This document shows, piece by piece, positions 1 to 6,663 of a stretch of DNA of 10,642 nt. The stretch covers positions 2,736 to 13,377 of the forward strand of contig DDHB01000082.1 in NCBI GenBank assembly GCA_002337925.1, written 5' to 3'. The notes under the pieces are model-generated. The model was not told the DNA's origin. It saw only the letters and a program-made list of their open reading frames with translations, and ran no database searches. This DNA is from Sporomusaceae bacterium UBA1887 (GTDB taxonomy: Bacteria > Bacillota > Negativicutes > Sporomusales > DSM-15969). The translations under genes and the position numbers were made by a program. Positions within the stretch are counted from its first letter, which is position 1; every line of letters begins with the position of its first letter.

Positions 1-1071
1 TTCTGACTGCAGATACCACGGAGTCTCTTCCACTACCATCACTAACTCAGCTTTATTCTCTTCTCCCCAGAAGCTTATAATATGTTCGTAGTAATTGCGA
101 ACCTGACCATTCTGCCAATAAGTACGCAGGCGCTCAGCTTTCACTTCACCCACTAAGATACCATTTACCGGTGCTTTCTTCGCAATGCGGGCACCGATCT
201 TGCCGGAAGCGAGCGGTATCTGCATGGCAAACCCTTCGGGGCTGCGGTCATAATCAAACGCCACCTTACCCATGGCGCGAGTGACGTAGTTTTGCGGGAA
301 GGTAACCATAAGACCTGTATAGGCTGTTTGGTCTTTCAGTTTCTCGTATAGCACCCCTACCTGGTATTTGCCTACTTTTGTACCCAGGAAGGTATTAAAC
401 CCGGTAGCTTTACGTCCCAGAGGCTCAGGACGCAAAGCCAGCCCACCTACATGAGTCTCAAAATGCACGGCACCGAAATCCTGCTGGTAATATACATAGT
501 TTTCGATCATCTGCGCGCCGCCATCGCGGTCGAAATCCCAGTTAATCCCAGTGGCATGGAGTCCCAAACCGGTTTTGTGCTTATAATCAAGCGTCAGCAG
601 CTCGCCACTGTAGCCCGTCCTGGCGCCGCCTTTTAAGTCAGAAATGCCAGGCACCTGATCGAAAACAGCAATGGAGTCGGGATAAGGAAAATGCAAGTAC
701 CGCACATTTCCGATACGCAAGCTGGCACTTAGCGTACCGTTTTGGCTCTCGCGAAAACCGAAGCCTTCCACATAGCCTTCATCAAGGATCGGGGAAAAGC
801 CCTTTAACGTATCCTGTTCGCGATTGGTGCGAACAATGCTGTGCAGCCGTAATCCTGGACCTAAGTCTACTTCTGAACGCAGCTGGAAATTGCGGGCTTT
901 GAATTCATCAGACCATACAAACAATCCTACGCTGGCTTCCCAATTTCCTCTGCCTGCTCCAATAGTAGGAAAAAGCCAGCCCGACTTTTGTTCAAAATTA
1001 TGCTCCGCAAAGGCTGCCGAGCTGCTAAGCAGTAATGCAGCAATAGTTGTCGCTAAAATTCGTAATTTCAT
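1..1071 (-). CDS. Exported beta-rich protein, putative outer-membrane/periplasmic protein (3' end outside window)
   Basis: The frame is open from an ATG at 1071 to the left edge (357 codons, no stop), so the C-terminus is missing. Residues 1-22 form a clear signal peptide: Lys/Arg at 2-4, a hydrophobic core ending in Leu-Leu-Leu-Ser, and a Sec cleavage site after Ala-Phe-Ala. There is no lipobox Cys, so it is not a lipoprotein. The mature part has no further membrane helix. It is rich in Gly, aromatic residues and alternating polar/hydrophobic stretches, as in beta-barrel or beta-sandwich envelope proteins. I do not recognise the family. The ATG at 1071 is preferred over the in-frame ATG at 1089 because a GGAG (1084-1087) lies upstream of it and the signal peptide fits it better. 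The gene follows pgi on the same strand after 84 bp and may be co-transcribed with it. An outer-membrane location is inferred from the composition and the diderm-like context. Confidence 0.8.
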   Translation of the reverse strand, partial: MKLRILATTIAALLLSSSAAFAEHNFEQKSGWLFPTIGAGRGNWEASVGLFVWSDEFKARNFQLRSEVDLGPGLRLHSIVRTNREQDTLKGFSPILDEGYVEGFGFRESQNGTLSASLRIGNVRYLHFPYPDSIAVFDQVPGISDLKGGARTGYSGELLTLDYKHKTGLGLHATGINWDFDRDGGAQMIENYVYYQQDFGAVHFETHVGGLALRPEPLGRKATGFNTFLGTKVGKYQVGVLYEKLKDQTAYTGLMVTFPQNYVTRAMGKVAFDYDRSPEGFAMQIPLASGKIGARIAKKAPVNGILVGEVKAERLRTYWQNGQVRNYYEHIISFWGEENKAELVMVVEETPWYLQSE

Positions 1072-1093
1072 GATACCATTTCGCTCCATATCT

Positions 1094-1158
1094 TAGTACC
1101 TCGTCAGATCTAATCCAGTGAATACCTGACGGTCTATTTTAGACCTGGCAAGGTACTA
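1094..1158 (-). repeat. Nested inverted repeats, possible structured RNA between pgi and the exported-protein gene
   Basis: An 8-bp outer inverted repeat (TAGTACCT at 1094-1101, AGGTACTA at 1151-1158) encloses two further ones: GGTCTA/TAGACC (1131-1136 and 1140-1145, 3-nt loop) and GTCAG/CTGAC (1103-1107 and 1126-1130). Transcribed on the minus strand, these would fold as a closed three-way junction of about 65 nt. Its 5' arm begins at the pgi stop codon (TAG, 1156-1158), and its 3' arm ends just upstream of the GGAG of the next gene. No U-tract follows, so it is not a standard terminator. It may be a processing, stability or translation-control element. It matches no riboswitch class I can name. 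Confidence 0.5.
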
Positions 1159-2607
1159 TTTATTATTTTTCAGCCTTTGCAGACTTGGCCCCAGTATCCG
1201 TTTATATGTTTCTACTCCCGGCTGATCAAAAGCATCCACGTTGGCCAGTTCGCCTTCATAGGCCACCGATAAAGCAAGCAGATACAACAGTTCGCCAAGA
1301 TGATAGGCATTCAGCTTTGGCAGCGTAAACGTCGCATTAAAGCGATAGTCACTCGCTAAGGCCTGGGCATTAGCTTGCCGCGCGGCCTCCATCCCCTGAC
1401 TTAAGCTAAGTCCGGCGATGTCCGCTAATTTGGCAGTCTCGGGAAACAAATTGGGTATAACCGGATCCGTGTCCCACTGAGCAACGCGAACAAACTGGAC
1501 AATTTTATTGCGTTTGCCATCCTGATGCTGCTGAGTCTGCGCATGCATATCCGTAGTACCTACGGCAGCAACGGGCGTCCGTCCGTAGAACACTTCCTGC
1601 CCATCACGGTTGACCCGTTTGCCAAGGGATTCGGCCAGCAGCTGAATATACCACTCGGACACCGACTTAAGATAGTCTCCATAAGGCATAAATATTTCTA
1701 TATCCCTGCCATACTTCTCGGCCCCCATATATTTCAGGGCAGCATTCAAGAATGCCGGGTTCTGCCAAATATTATCCGTCTGGCAATCTTTATCCATACT
1801 TTTAGCACCTGCCAAAAAAGCATCCATATCAAAGCCAATGCAGGCTGCCGTTACCAGCCCAACCTCTGAGAAAATACTAAACCGTCCGCCCACTCCGTCA
1901 GCCACACTGAATATCGGCCAGCCTTGCTCGCTAGCAAGCTTATGGAGCAGTGTCTCATTAGTTCCTTCTGCCGGATCGGTAACTGCAACAACGGAGACCT
2001 CAATGCCAGGCGTTTGTTTTAACCGCTCATAGGCAACCATAAAGGTAGCCATCGTTTCCAAAGTAGAACCGGATTTAGAAATAACGACGAGCGTTACCCG
2101 GTACGGCTCCCCCTGCTTTACCGCTGCTTCAGTGATCACATGACCGATCAATTCCTCAGTGCGGCGGGGATCGAGATTATTACCGCTAAAATACAGCTTA
2201 GGGTAACCCTTACGCTCTTCTATTGATTTGAAGTTATAAAAATCACCACAATGAATATCAAATAAGACCTTGTTGCCCAGAAAAGAACCACCGATACCAA
2301 AGGAAATGACTGTGTCCACCTTGTAGCGCAGTGACTCGCCAAATTCTTTTAAGCGGTCAAGCACATGAGGCGAATTAATATGGCCCTCTTGGATATAGGG
2401 CAGCTGCGTAAATAAGACCTTTTCGGGTTGACCATCTTTGGAAAGGTGCCCCTTTACAATGCCGGTTGATCGCATATGCACGATAGCCTGGTGAGCCTTA
2501 GTCAACTGTCCAGCAGCAACAGAAAGGTCCTCAGCGGTCACTTTACTATCACCATATAAATTGGTGTAGTCGAAGGTAAAGCCGGAAGAAAGTGTTAGGA
2601 CTGACAT
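1156..2607 (-). CDS. pgi: Glucose-6-phosphate isomerase
   Basis: Cytoplasmic enzyme that interconverts glucose 6-phosphate and fructose 6-phosphate, feeding both glycolysis and hexose-phosphate precursors for surface glycans. All family hallmarks are visible in the 483 residues. The phosphate-binding loop is SKSGSTLET (177-185). The first PGI signature is around GGRFS (240-244, Arg242). The catalytic Glu is in AESLGK (Glu326), the ring-opening His is in TDMHAQ (His355), and the second PGI signature is DQPGVETYK (461-469, catalytic Lys469). The length lies between the roughly 450-residue Bacillus form and the roughly 550-residue E. coli form. The ATG at 2607 has an AGGAG site (2617-2621) about 9 nt upstream. 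The gene is divergent from the ElyC-like gene and leads into the exported-protein gene downstream on the same strand. I saw no truncation or missing residue. Confidence 0.97.
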   Translation of the reverse strand: MSVLTLSSGFTFDYTNLYGDSKVTAEDLSVAAGQLTKAHQAIVHMRSTGIVKGHLSKDGQPEKVLFTQLPYIQEGHINSPHVLDRLKEFGESLRYKVDTVISFGIGGSFLGNKVLFDIHCGDFYNFKSIEERKGYPKLYFSGNNLDPRRTEELIGHVITEAAVKQGEPYRVTLVVISKSGSTLETMATFMVAYERLKQTPGIEVSVVAVTDPAEGTNETLLHKLASEQGWPIFSVADGVGGRFSIFSEVGLVTAACIGFDMDAFLAGAKSMDKDCQTDNIWQNPAFLNAALKYMGAEKYGRDIEIFMPYGDYLKSVSEWYIQLLAESLGKRVNRDGQEVFYGRTPVAAVGTTDMHAQTQQHQDGKRNKIVQFVRVAQWDTDPVIPNLFPETAKLADIAGLSLSQGMEAARQANAQALASDYRFNATFTLPKLNAYHLGELLYLLALSVAYEGELANVDAFDQPGVETYKRILGPSLQRLKNNK

Positions 2608-2680
2608 AGATGCACGCTCCTATCATTCTCTACTTAGATTAGTACCCTACTTCACTTTCTACAGTATTTGCCTTGAAGTC

Positions 2681-2709
2681 TGGAAAACCCTTCCTCCCTG
2701 TAGTAAAAT
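2681..2709 (+). promoter_or_regulatory. Possible sigma-70-type promoter for the ElyC-like gene
   Basis: TGGAAA (2681-2686) and TAAAAT (2704-2709) are separated by 17 bp. They match the -35 consensus at 4 of 6 and the -10 consensus at 5 of 6 positions. The predicted start would give a short leader of about 25 nt before the ATG at 2742. It lies in the 134-bp divergent spacer shared with pgi. Confidence 0.35.
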
Positions 2710-2741
2710 TCACTCAATACATTATAGAAGCAGGTGACTGT

Positions 2742-3497
2742 ATGCTCTATGTCCTGAAAGTGATCTATAGTACATTTTTGGTTCCACCGGGAATATTTCT
2801 TGTCCTGCTGCTTGCCCTTGTCATCCGTCTTTTCCGCCGCCAACGGCAGGGCGCTTCGTTACTGCTCAGCTTCACGATCATCTTTTACCTATGCACCATT
2901 CCGGCTGTTGCTGATCCCGTCATCCGCTCTCTCGAGGCGCGTTACTCACCGCCTGCGGCTTTCAACGGTGATGTGATTGTCCTTTTAGGCGGCGGTGCAA
3001 CCATGGATACACCTAATATAGACGGCCACGGGCATCTCAGCGGCTATGCGGCTAACCGTCTGCTAACCGCAGCCCAGCTCTATCATAGATATAAGCTTCC
3101 CATTCTCACATCAGGCGGTAAAGTGCTGGAGACGACCGGTACGGAAGCAGAAATATCCCGAACTATTCTACTGGGTCTTGACGTTCCTGATGATAAAATC
3201 ATTGTTGAAAATCAAAGCCTCAATACCACACAAAATGCTGAGTACAGCAAAAAACTGCTTGATTCCCATGGCCTGAGCCAGCCTGTATTGGTCACGTCGG
3301 CCTTTCATATGCCCCGTGCAGTGCTGCAGTTTCAAAAGGCAGGCGTTACGGTCGTCACCCCTTGTCCAACGGATTATCAGGCTAACGTTCACAGCCTGGT
3401 ATCCTGGTTTGATTTTGTTCCGTCCAGCGGCGCCCTTACAAATATTGCCCTGTCAACAAAGGAATATCTCGGCCTTGCTGCTATCAAATGGTATTAG
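2742..3497 (+). CDS. ElyC/SanA/YdcF-family (DUF218) membrane protein
   Basis: A 251-residue protein with two N-terminal membrane helices (about 11-31 and 37-57) followed by a DUF218 domain. Its motifs appear in family order: VIVLLGGG (78-85), a conserved Arg in AANRLLTA (Arg106), LTSGGK (122-127), an acidic site near Glu135, ENQSLNTTQNA (156-166) and LVTSAFHMPRA (183-193). The two-helix layout and length resemble E. coli ElyC (about 259 residues), an envelope-biogenesis factor linked to lipid-carrier metabolism. The exact biochemical activity of this family is not firmly established. The ATG at 2742 is chosen because AGGTGA (2732-2737) sits just upstream. An in-frame TTG at 2673 would add 23 residues ahead of the first helix and has no good ribosome binding site. 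The gene is divergent from pgi. Its placement beside a glycan cluster fits a role in the cell envelope, but that is inference. Confidence 0.85.
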   Translation: MLYVLKVIYSTFLVPPGIFLVLLLALVIRLFRRQRQGASLLLSFTIIFYLCTIPAVADPVIRSLEARYSPPAAFNGDVIVLLGGGATMDTPNIDGHGHLSGYAANRLLTAAQLYHRYKLPILTSGGKVLETTGTEAEISRTILLGLDVPDDKIIVENQSLNTTQNAEYSKKLLDSHGLSQPVLVTSAFHMPRAVLQFQKAGVTVVTPCPTDYQANVHSLVSWFDFVPSSGALTNIALSTKEYLGLAAIKWY

Positions 3498-3510
3498 CGC
3501 AGAAATCCAT

Positions 3511-3529
3511 TCCGACTGTGCTTGTCGGA
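3511..3529 (+). terminator. Weak hairpin downstream of the ElyC-like gene
   Basis: TCCGAC/GTCGGA forms a 6-bp stem with a 7-nt loop, 14 bp after the stop codon. No T-run follows, so at best it is a weak or factor-assisted terminator or an mRNA 3' end. Confidence 0.3.
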
Positions 3530-3708
3530 TAAAGCAGTTAATGATAAAATTAAGTAGTTGATTTTTAGATTATTTTCAGAAAAGCGTTGCAGACGTGCAC
3601 TTACTCAGATATTCTCTATTTGGATCCGATACTTGCCATCAATTACCCAGTTGTTTTCTCTAGAAACGACTAACTAGTCAATATTTTCCTCCGATTTCAT
3701 GGGGCTGA

Positions 3709-3951
3709 GAGAATAGCTTTCTTAAATGGCTGCAGGTGGTAATTTTAGCTGTAGGATGGGTGCTGAACTGTAAACGGTGGAATGATGCCAATTCAAATCG
3801 TCACCATGAACGTGCATATTTTCTGTTCTGGGCTTCTCCACTATGGCTGCTCATGATCGGCAGAGCGCTGAACTGGGGCCGGGTATTTTATCCTAATGGC
3901 TTTAGTGCAGTCAATGGTTCTTCTTTCGTCTCACTCGTCCAGCTTCCTTAG
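3709..3951 (+). pseudogene. Remnant of an integral membrane protein gene
   Basis: This frame encodes about 80 residues that read like real protein: a segment ENSFLKWLQ, then a hydrophobic helix, a polar stretch, a second hydrophobic segment (FWASPLWLLMIG), and a Trp/Tyr/Gly-rich tail ending NGSSFVSLVQLP. It has no convincing ribosome binding site. The only candidate start, a GTG at 3736, falls inside the first helix. The same frame is interrupted by TGA at 3706 and TAG at 3661, and the preceding residues (YFPPISWG) could be a continuation across the TGA. The C-terminus stops abruptly after the second helix. I read it as a decayed, truncated membrane-protein gene of unknown function. A small expressed membrane peptide is a less likely alternative. 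The full 3498-4146 stretch otherwise contains no coding region I can support. Confidence 0.45.
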
Positions 3952-3992
3952 AGAGTTTTCTATTATAAAAACCCATTTTACCATATAATCTT

Positions 3993-4039
3993 AATCAAGA
4001 GATCTTTTACCAACACAAATGATAAAAGATCTCTTGATT
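3993..4039. repeat. Perfect 17-bp inverted repeat with 13-nt spacer
   Basis: The left arm AATCAAGAGATCTTTTA (3993-4009) is exactly complementary to the right arm 4023-4039, with a 13-nt spacer (4010-4022). No T-run follows either arm directly, so it is not a classical intrinsic terminator, though it could end read-through from the upstream region. Its right arm contains the -35 box of the promoter at 4034-4062. A perfect TATAAT (3984-3989) lies just left of it but lacks a recognisable -35. Operator, terminator and cruciform roles are all possible. Confidence 0.75.
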
Positions 4040-4062
4040 TACACTACTACCGGTGGTATATT
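4034..4062 (+). promoter_or_regulatory. Extended -10 promoter of the GT9-deacetylase-GT4 operon
   Basis: The -35 box TTGATT (4034-4039) and the -10 box TATATT (4057-4062) have the ideal 17-bp spacing. A TGG immediately before the -10 box provides an extended -10 element. The predicted transcription start is about 4069, giving a leader of about 78 nt before the GTG at 4147. The -35 box is part of the right arm of the inverted repeat, so a factor binding that repeat would be positioned to block polymerase. Confidence 0.6.
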
Positions 4063-4070
4063 TTCCTAGA

Positions 4071-4139
4071 AAGCCTGCGGCAAGTGGAATCGGCTTGCGA
4101 TTCTGCCTCTTGGCTGAACCGCATTAATTGAAGGAGGCA
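4071..4139 (+). promoter_or_regulatory. Structured 5' leader with alternative hairpins, possible riboswitch-like or attenuation element
   Basis: One fold pairs TGCGG (4076-4080) with CCGCA (4119-4123) around a hairpin GAATCG/CGATTC (4087-4092 and 4098-4103, loop GCTTG). A GGCA/TGCC pairing (4079-4082, 4104-4107) can also extend that hairpin. The competing fold pairs TGCCTC (4104-4109) with GAGGCA (4134-4139), which buries the AAGGAGG ribosome binding site (4131-4137). The two folds cannot form together without a pseudoknot, which is the usual logic of translational switches. It resembles no riboswitch family I can name. The pairings are seen in sequence. Regulation is inferred. Confidence 0.4.
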
Positions 4140-4146
4140 AAAGTAA

Positions 4147-5151
4147 GTGCTAGATAATATAGAAAGAATCCTTATAATCCGAAGAGGCGCGATTGGTGAT
4201 ATTGTTTTCACCCTTCCTGCTTATTATATGCTTAGGAGTAATTTCCCCAACAGTAAAATCAGCTTTTTAGTTAAAGACTATTATTCACCTGTTCTAAGAG
4301 GTTTCCCAGGTCTTGATGAAACTCTGCCTATCAGTAATAAAATACTTGCTTCCGGCAACGTATTTACTATTGGTAAAATGAGTATTGACCTTTTGCATAC
4401 TATGAAAACCAACAATTATCAATTGGTAGTTGATTTTGCCGGACACGGAGAGCAGGCATTTCTTCTCTGGTTAAGCAGAATAAAACATCGTTGGGGATTA
4501 ATTAAAGCTAAGAAACCTATTCGTCAGTGGTTCTACACGAACAGTTTTATACGGCAACAAAACATCCACGTAATTGATCAGCATCTCGCTTTGCTTAAGC
4601 AAGGAGGTCTAACCTCCTCCACTGTTAAAAATGATTACATTGTTCCTCAGGATCACCTGGATCGAGCGAAAGCACTATTTGCTAATTGGGGCCTTACATA
4701 CCAAAAACCTACTATTTTTATTCAACCTTTCACGGGTGATGGCATACCCGGTAAAATATGGCCATTAGAACGATATATAAAACTGGCAGAGCATTGGGAA
4801 AAACAAGGAGTGCAAATACTATTTGGCGGTGGACCATCAGAACGGCAAAAACTAACGGAAGTGGCAGCTCGTTTTCCGGTTGCAGCAGGAGAAGCTGACT
4901 TTGTCACCTCTATAGGCTTATCAACATTGTCTTCAATCGTAGTCGGTGGAGACACTGGCCTGCTTCATGCCGCTCTAGCCGCAGGCAAGCGCACCGTAAT
5001 GGTTGTTGGTCCTACAAATTACCAATTAATTGGCCCTTATCGAAAACCCGAATGGACTGTCCGGCCGCAATCTGGAATATCTATAGAAACAATTAGTGTA
5101 GAACAGATGATCGTCGCTACCCAAACAGCACTAAACGAAACTTTTGGTTAA
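4147..5151 (+). CDS. Glycosyltransferase family 9 (heptosyltransferase-like)
   Basis: A 334-residue GT-B enzyme of the ADP-heptose:LPS heptosyltransferase family (WaaC/WaaF/WaaQ type). These cytoplasmic, membrane-associated enzymes add sugars to lipid A-core acceptors. The N-terminal motif RRGAIGDIVFTLPA (12-25) carries the conserved acidic residue (Asp18) that serves as catalytic base in WaaC. The C-terminal donor-site motifs are PGKIWPLERY (201-210), FGGGPSERQ (226-234), GGDTGLLHAA (267-276) and VGPT (287-290). The length is typical. The start is a GTG with AAGGAGG (4131-4137) 9 nt upstream. The donor may be ADP-heptose or another activated sugar, which sequence alone cannot settle. It is the first gene of the plus-strand glycan operon, 45 bp before the deacetylase gene. 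Presence of a GT9 enzyme supports an LPS-bearing diderm host. Confidence 0.9.
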   Translation: MLDNIERILIIRRGAIGDIVFTLPAYYMLRSNFPNSKISFLVKDYYSPVLRGFPGLDETLPISNKILASGNVFTIGKMSIDLLHTMKTNNYQLVVDFAGHGEQAFLLWLSRIKHRWGLIKAKKPIRQWFYTNSFIRQQNIHVIDQHLALLKQGGLTSSTVKNDYIVPQDHLDRAKALFANWGLTYQKPTIFIQPFTGDGIPGKIWPLERYIKLAEHWEKQGVQILFGGGPSERQKLTEVAARFPVAAGEADFVTSIGLSTLSSIVVGGDTGLLHAALAAGKRTVMVVGPTNYQLIGPYRKPEWTVRPQSGISIETISVEQMIVATQTALNETFG

Positions 5152-5196
5152 ACACAGTGGTTTTTTAATACTGACTGTTTTGGAAGGATGAGCAAG

Positions 5197-6663
5197 ATGT
5201 CAATCGATATGAGCCTAATCATTTCTATCGTTCTACTCGTTATAGTATTAAGTGTTACATACGTGTATTCCAAGAATAAAAGCAGTTCTAACGCCCAGAA
5301 GGTTCAGGCATTCTCTTATGACTTTGAAGCGGTCAACTCAATTTTGGCAGAAGGCAAGAGAATACTAATTCTGGCGCCACATCAAGACGATGAGGCATTA
5401 ATGTGCGCAGGCGTCATTAGCCATGCGTTACGCAATGGAGTGGAAGTAAAAATTGGTGTCATCACCAATGGTGATAAAAAAGGTCGTAAAATCGGTCTAA
5501 CTCGTATAAAAGAAACAATTAAGGCTATGGATTGTTTGGGATTAGACAGAAAGAATATAACATTCTTTGGTTACGGCAGTACGGAGATGAATGTTAAGAC
5601 TAGTTTCATGTACCGGCTTTATCACGCTGACACAGATAACACCGTGATTGCTTCGAATGTTGGATCAGAAACTTACAGTATTCCGGATTCTCCAGAATAT
5701 CACTCTCAAAAATTCGGTATTCCCGGCTCCTACAATAGATCTTCCCTCCGCGAAGATCTTAAATTGTTTATATCGGAATACAAACCTGATCATATTTTCA
5801 CTGCATCCCTATACGATATTCATCCAGATCATTTTATTCTTTATCAATTTATTATTGAAGCAATAATTATCACAAAACGTACTACTCCTGCCTATTCACC
5901 TATATTACATGAATATATAATTCACTCCCATGACGGCGATGATTTTTGGCCGCTTCGAAATCAGAAAAATAATACGCCAGCGCCATTTTCAAAACCCGCT
6001 ACATTTGACACTGATACTTTGTTAGACTGGGAGAAGCGAGAAATATTTACTGTACCTATTGAAATGCAAAGTATTCCCTATTCAAAAAATAAAAAGCATG
6101 TCGTTATTAGTAAATACCGTAGTCAGCGACCCTCAGGTAATAAAAATTACTTATACTCTTATGTAAAACGTGATGAGATTTTTTGGAAAAAGGACTTCTC
6201 TAATATAGCCTTGCTTGCAAGTGTTAGTGTTTCTTCCGAAAATCTTGCAACAGATCAGCTTGGCTGTAAAGTCATCGATGGAATAAGCGAGGGCTATCCA
6301 CGCTTTCCAAAAAACGAGTGGGCATCACTAGGAGAAACGGCAGGAGCCTGGATCCAATTAAATTGGTCTCAAGCCTATAACGTTAACAAAATCGTTCTGT
6401 ATGACCGTCCAAATTTGAAAGATAATATAATTAGCGCCACACTGTCTTTCAGTGATGGAACTTGGATTGATACAGGTCCCCTGCCGAATAATGGCAGTAG
6501 TTATGAAATCTTATTTGCCCCCAAATCAATTAATTGGGTTAAACTAACTGTAACCAAGGCTTCCGGTGAAAATGTAGGATTAAGTGAATTTGAAGTTTAT
6601 CAGACTCTTGGAAATCCGAATCTTAGCTCTAATCCGCTACAGGGAGAACCATTATGCAAATAA
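5197..6663 (+). CDS. Membrane-anchored PIG-L/LmbE-type N-acetylglucosamine deacetylase with C-terminal F5/8C-like domain
   Basis: A 488-residue, three-part protein. Residues about 4-25 form one hydrophobic helix (signal anchor or uncleaved signal). Residues about 52-240 are a PIG-L/LmbE deacetylase domain. It carries the zinc-binding motif PHQDDE (61-66: His62, Asp65, with Asp64 as probable catalytic base) and the second metal motif HPDH (209-212). Residues about 335-469 form a beta-rich domain resembling discoidin/F5-8 type C carbohydrate-binding modules, with the typical run of a buried Trp (WIQLNW), an LYDR turn and a terminal SEFEVY strand. The likely role is hydrolysis of an N-acetyl group from a hexosamine in a lipid-linked or surface glycan. 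The substrate is unknown. The ATG at 5197 is preferred to that at 5188 because AAGGA (5184-5188) is 8 nt upstream of 5197 and overlaps the other start. The last 10 bp overlap the GT4 gene, implying translational coupling. Confidence 0.85.
   Translation: MSIDMSLIISIVLLVIVLSVTYVYSKNKSSSNAQKVQAFSYDFEAVNSILAEGKRILILAPHQDDEALMCAGVISHALRNGVEVKIGVITNGDKKGRKIGLTRIKETIKAMDCLGLDRKNITFFGYGSTEMNVKTSFMYRLYHADTDNTVIASNVGSETYSIPDSPEYHSQKFGIPGSYNRSSLREDLKLFISEYKPDHIFTASLYDIHPDHFILYQFIIEAIIITKRTTPAYSPILHEYIIHSHDGDDFWPLRNQKNNTPAPFSKPATFDTDTLLDWEKREIFTVPIEMQSIPYSKNKKHVVISKYRSQRPSGNKNYLYSYVKRDEIFWKKDFSNIALLASVSVSSENLATDQLGCKVIDGISEGYPRFPKNEWASLGETAGAWIQLNWSQAYNVNKIVLYDRPNLKDNIISATLSFSDGTWIDTGPLPNNGSSYEILFAPKSINWVKLTVTKASGENVGLSEFEVYQTLGNPNLSSNPLQGEPLCK

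Noticed and set aside
451..636. Plus-strand open frame of 61 codons
   Set aside because: Antisense to the same exported-protein gene and without recognisable features.
824..1096. Plus-strand open frame of 90 codons
   Set aside because: Antisense to the exported-protein gene, whose frame has a signal peptide and is open for 357 codons. The plus-strand translation looks like a shadow.
1525..1869. Plus-strand open frame of 114 codons inside pgi
   Set aside because: It lies antisense to a fully conserved pgi with all catalytic motifs. The translation shows no domain-like features and there is no good ribosome binding site.
2721..2726. Perfect TATAAT on the minus strand as a pgi promoter
   Set aside because: The best -35 at 17-bp spacing is TAGAGC (3 of 6), and it would give a leader of over 100 nt. 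It is possible but too weak to annotate. I found no better pgi promoter in the spacer.
2673..2741. TTG at 2673 as the start of the ElyC-like protein
   Set aside because: It has no ribosome binding site and adds 23 residues ahead of the first membrane helix. The ATG at 2742 has AGGTGA just upstream and aligns with the ElyC N-terminus.
2652..2843. Minus-strand open frame of 63 codons over the pgi/ElyC-like divergent spacer
   Set aside because: It overlaps the start of the ElyC-like gene and the promoter spacer. Its translation is highly charged and low in hydrophobic residues, with no family likeness.
3993..4039. Inverted repeat as insertion-sequence ends or a CRISPR repeat
   Set aside because: The arms are only 13 bp apart with no transposase between them, no target-site duplication is evident, and there is no array of repeated units.
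5152..5196. Possible terminator between the GT9 and deacetylase genes (ACAGT/ACTGT with a T-run)
   Set aside because: Only about 5 bp can pair, and the T-run lies inside the loop rather than after the stem.
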